From: an uncultured Gemmatimonadota bacterium
GTDB taxonomy: Bacteria; Gemmatimonadota; Gemmatimonadetes; Gemmatimonadales; Gemmatimonadaceae
DNA length: 64,000 nt
Direction: 5' to 3'
Assembly: GCA_902826615.1 (NCBI GenBank)
Contig: CADEFN010000003.1
Coordinates: 310,001-374,000 of the forward strand
In this document: positions 63,601-64,000 of the stretch, piece after piece
Position numbering within the stretch: position 1 is the stretch's first letter
Layout: each line of letters opens with the position of its first letter
Notes under the pieces: model-generated
Seen by the model: only the letters and a program-made list of their open reading frames with translations
Database searches by the model: none
What the model was told of the DNA's origin: nothing
Program-made: the position numbers and the translations under genes

Positions 63601-63645
63601 CTCGTACTTCTCGTACTTCTCGTACTTCTCGTGCCTCCCGTACTT
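63601..63645. repeat. Inverted 9-bp tandem array between tRNA-Asp and tRNA-Glu
   Basis: Five units CTCGTACTT, CTCGTACTT, CTCGTACTT, CTCGTGCCT, CCCGTACTT: the reverse complement form of GAAGTACGA. It can pair partly with the array at 63447-63491. Confidence 0.85.
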
Positions 63646-63654
63646 CCCGCCCAG

Positions 63655-63726
63655 TGACCCCAAGGGGAATCGAACCCCTCTCTGCACCGTGAAAGGGTGC
63701 CGTCCTAACCGATAGACGATGGGGCC
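63655..63726 (-). tRNA. tRNA-Glu (anticodon TTC)
   Basis: Minus-strand cloverleaf: acceptor GGCCCCA/TGGGGTC (one G-U pair), anticodon stem GCACC/GGTGC with loop CTTTCAC, T-loop GTTCGATT. CCA is not encoded. Confidence 0.95.
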
Positions 63727-63746
63727 GATCGCCACATCCCTTCCGA

Positions 63747-63819
63747 TAGCGGTAACGGGATTCGAACCCGTGTTCCAGCCTTGAGAGGGCTGTGTCCTAG
63801 TCCCCTAGACGATACCGCC
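63747..63819 (-). tRNA. tRNA-Glu (anticodon CTC)
   Basis: Minus-strand cloverleaf: acceptor GGCGGTA/TACCGCT (G-U at the first pair), anticodon stem CAGCC/GGCTG with loop CTCTCAA, T-loop GTTCGAAT. It is first in the cluster's transcription direction. Confidence 0.94.
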
Positions 63820-63846
63820 TCTGCATCGCCTCTGGCGATGCAGAGG
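63818..63846. repeat. Perfect 13-bp inverted repeat next to tRNA-Glu
   Basis: CCTCTGCATCGCC (63818-63830) and GGCGATGCAGAGG (63834-63846) flank a TCT loop. The left arm overlaps the 5' end of tRNA-Glu(CTC) by 2 bases. It may be a terminator of an upstream minus-strand unit or a processing hairpin. Confidence 0.6.
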
Positions 63847-64000
63847 CGATATCAAAAGCTCTTATTCACCTCTCGCCCTCGCTGCGCGAGTGCTCCCCGG
63901 TCGTACCCGCACTCAAGGCCCGACTCCCAAACAGCCTCGCATAGTAATCGCGAGACTATCTCCCCTCAATGGCAGTTAGCAGGAAGATCCACAGGCCAGG
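63847..64000. other. Right edge, no feature seen
   Basis: 154 bp with stop codons in all frames and no recognisable gene or RNA. It would be upstream of the tRNA cluster on the minus strand and may hold its promoter, but I cannot place one. Confidence 0.3.

Overview
The window looks like chromosomal DNA of a high-GC soil or freshwater bacterium, most likely a gemmatimonadote or a close relative. This rests on gene content and style: ADOP-type permeases with PadR, secreted S9 peptidases, a VPS10/BNR-repeat giant, DUF1592/DUF1552 genes, a PEP-CTERM protein and an Ig-like lipoprotein. It was not tested by any search. Almost all space is coding, and many genes overlap by 4 bp (ATGA or GTGA) in short operons.

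Layout. 0-2.2 kb: end of a serine hydrolase, an unknown anchored protein and an alpha/beta hydrolase. 2.3-9.4 kb (minus strand): a metabolic run thiolase, CPBP protease, 3-hydroxyacyl-CoA dehydrogenase, acyl-CoA dehydrogenase, leucine-type dehydrogenase, RpiB, GlyA, which suits branched-chain amino acid and short-chain acyl-CoA turnover. 9.5-15.2 kb: cell-envelope genes, including two tandem secreted creatininase-family proteins, a Big_1-repeat lipoprotein followed by an outer-membrane barrel, and a lipoprotein cytochrome c. 15.4-21.1 kb (minus): DUF1592-type cytochrome, DUF1552 Tat protein and a secreted ankyrin protein. 21.3-27.8 kb: secreted proteins (DUF4168, alpha-amylase, S9 peptidase, phosphoesterase, NTF2-like).

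27.9-30.7 kb is the accessory part. It holds gene-cassette-like modules read on the minus strand, with attC-like recombination sites and no integron integrase in view. One attC is split by an IS110-superfamily element of the IS1111 type. The non-coding right end of this element carries two 9-nt segments that match the two flanks of its own insertion point, either side of a small hairpin, as expected for the target-binding loop of a seekRNA/bridge RNA.

30.8-38.8 kb: WYL regulator with a divergent VOC protein, cysD-cysN sulfate activation, an outer-membrane protein, and a divergent MFS/DeoR pair with an unusually regular operator, followed by a HAD phosphatase. 39-42.2 kb: a 1072-aa BNR/VPS10-like secreted protein. 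42.2-47.2 kb (minus): heterotetrameric sarcosine oxidase soxB-D-A-G with tRNA-Gly just upstream. 47.3-49.9 kb: S9 peptidase and PEP-CTERM protein. 50.1-56.7 kb: a YtrA-like GntR, ABC ATPase, permease, two related unknown membrane-anchored proteins and a MacB/FtsX-type permease. 56.8-63.2 kb: a Ser/Thr kinase with membrane segments, an acetyltransferase, a methyltransferase, and PadR with a second ADOP permease. 63.3-63.8 kb: five tRNA genes (Thr, Leu, Asp, Glu, Glu) on the minus strand.

Two sequence themes cut across genes. One is a recurrent CCTAACG/CGTTAGG word that appears inside genes as TTA-GGN (Leu-Gly) dicodons. The other is a family of 9-bp tandem repeats (GARGNACGN) found in inverted pairs between genes and around tRNA-Asp.
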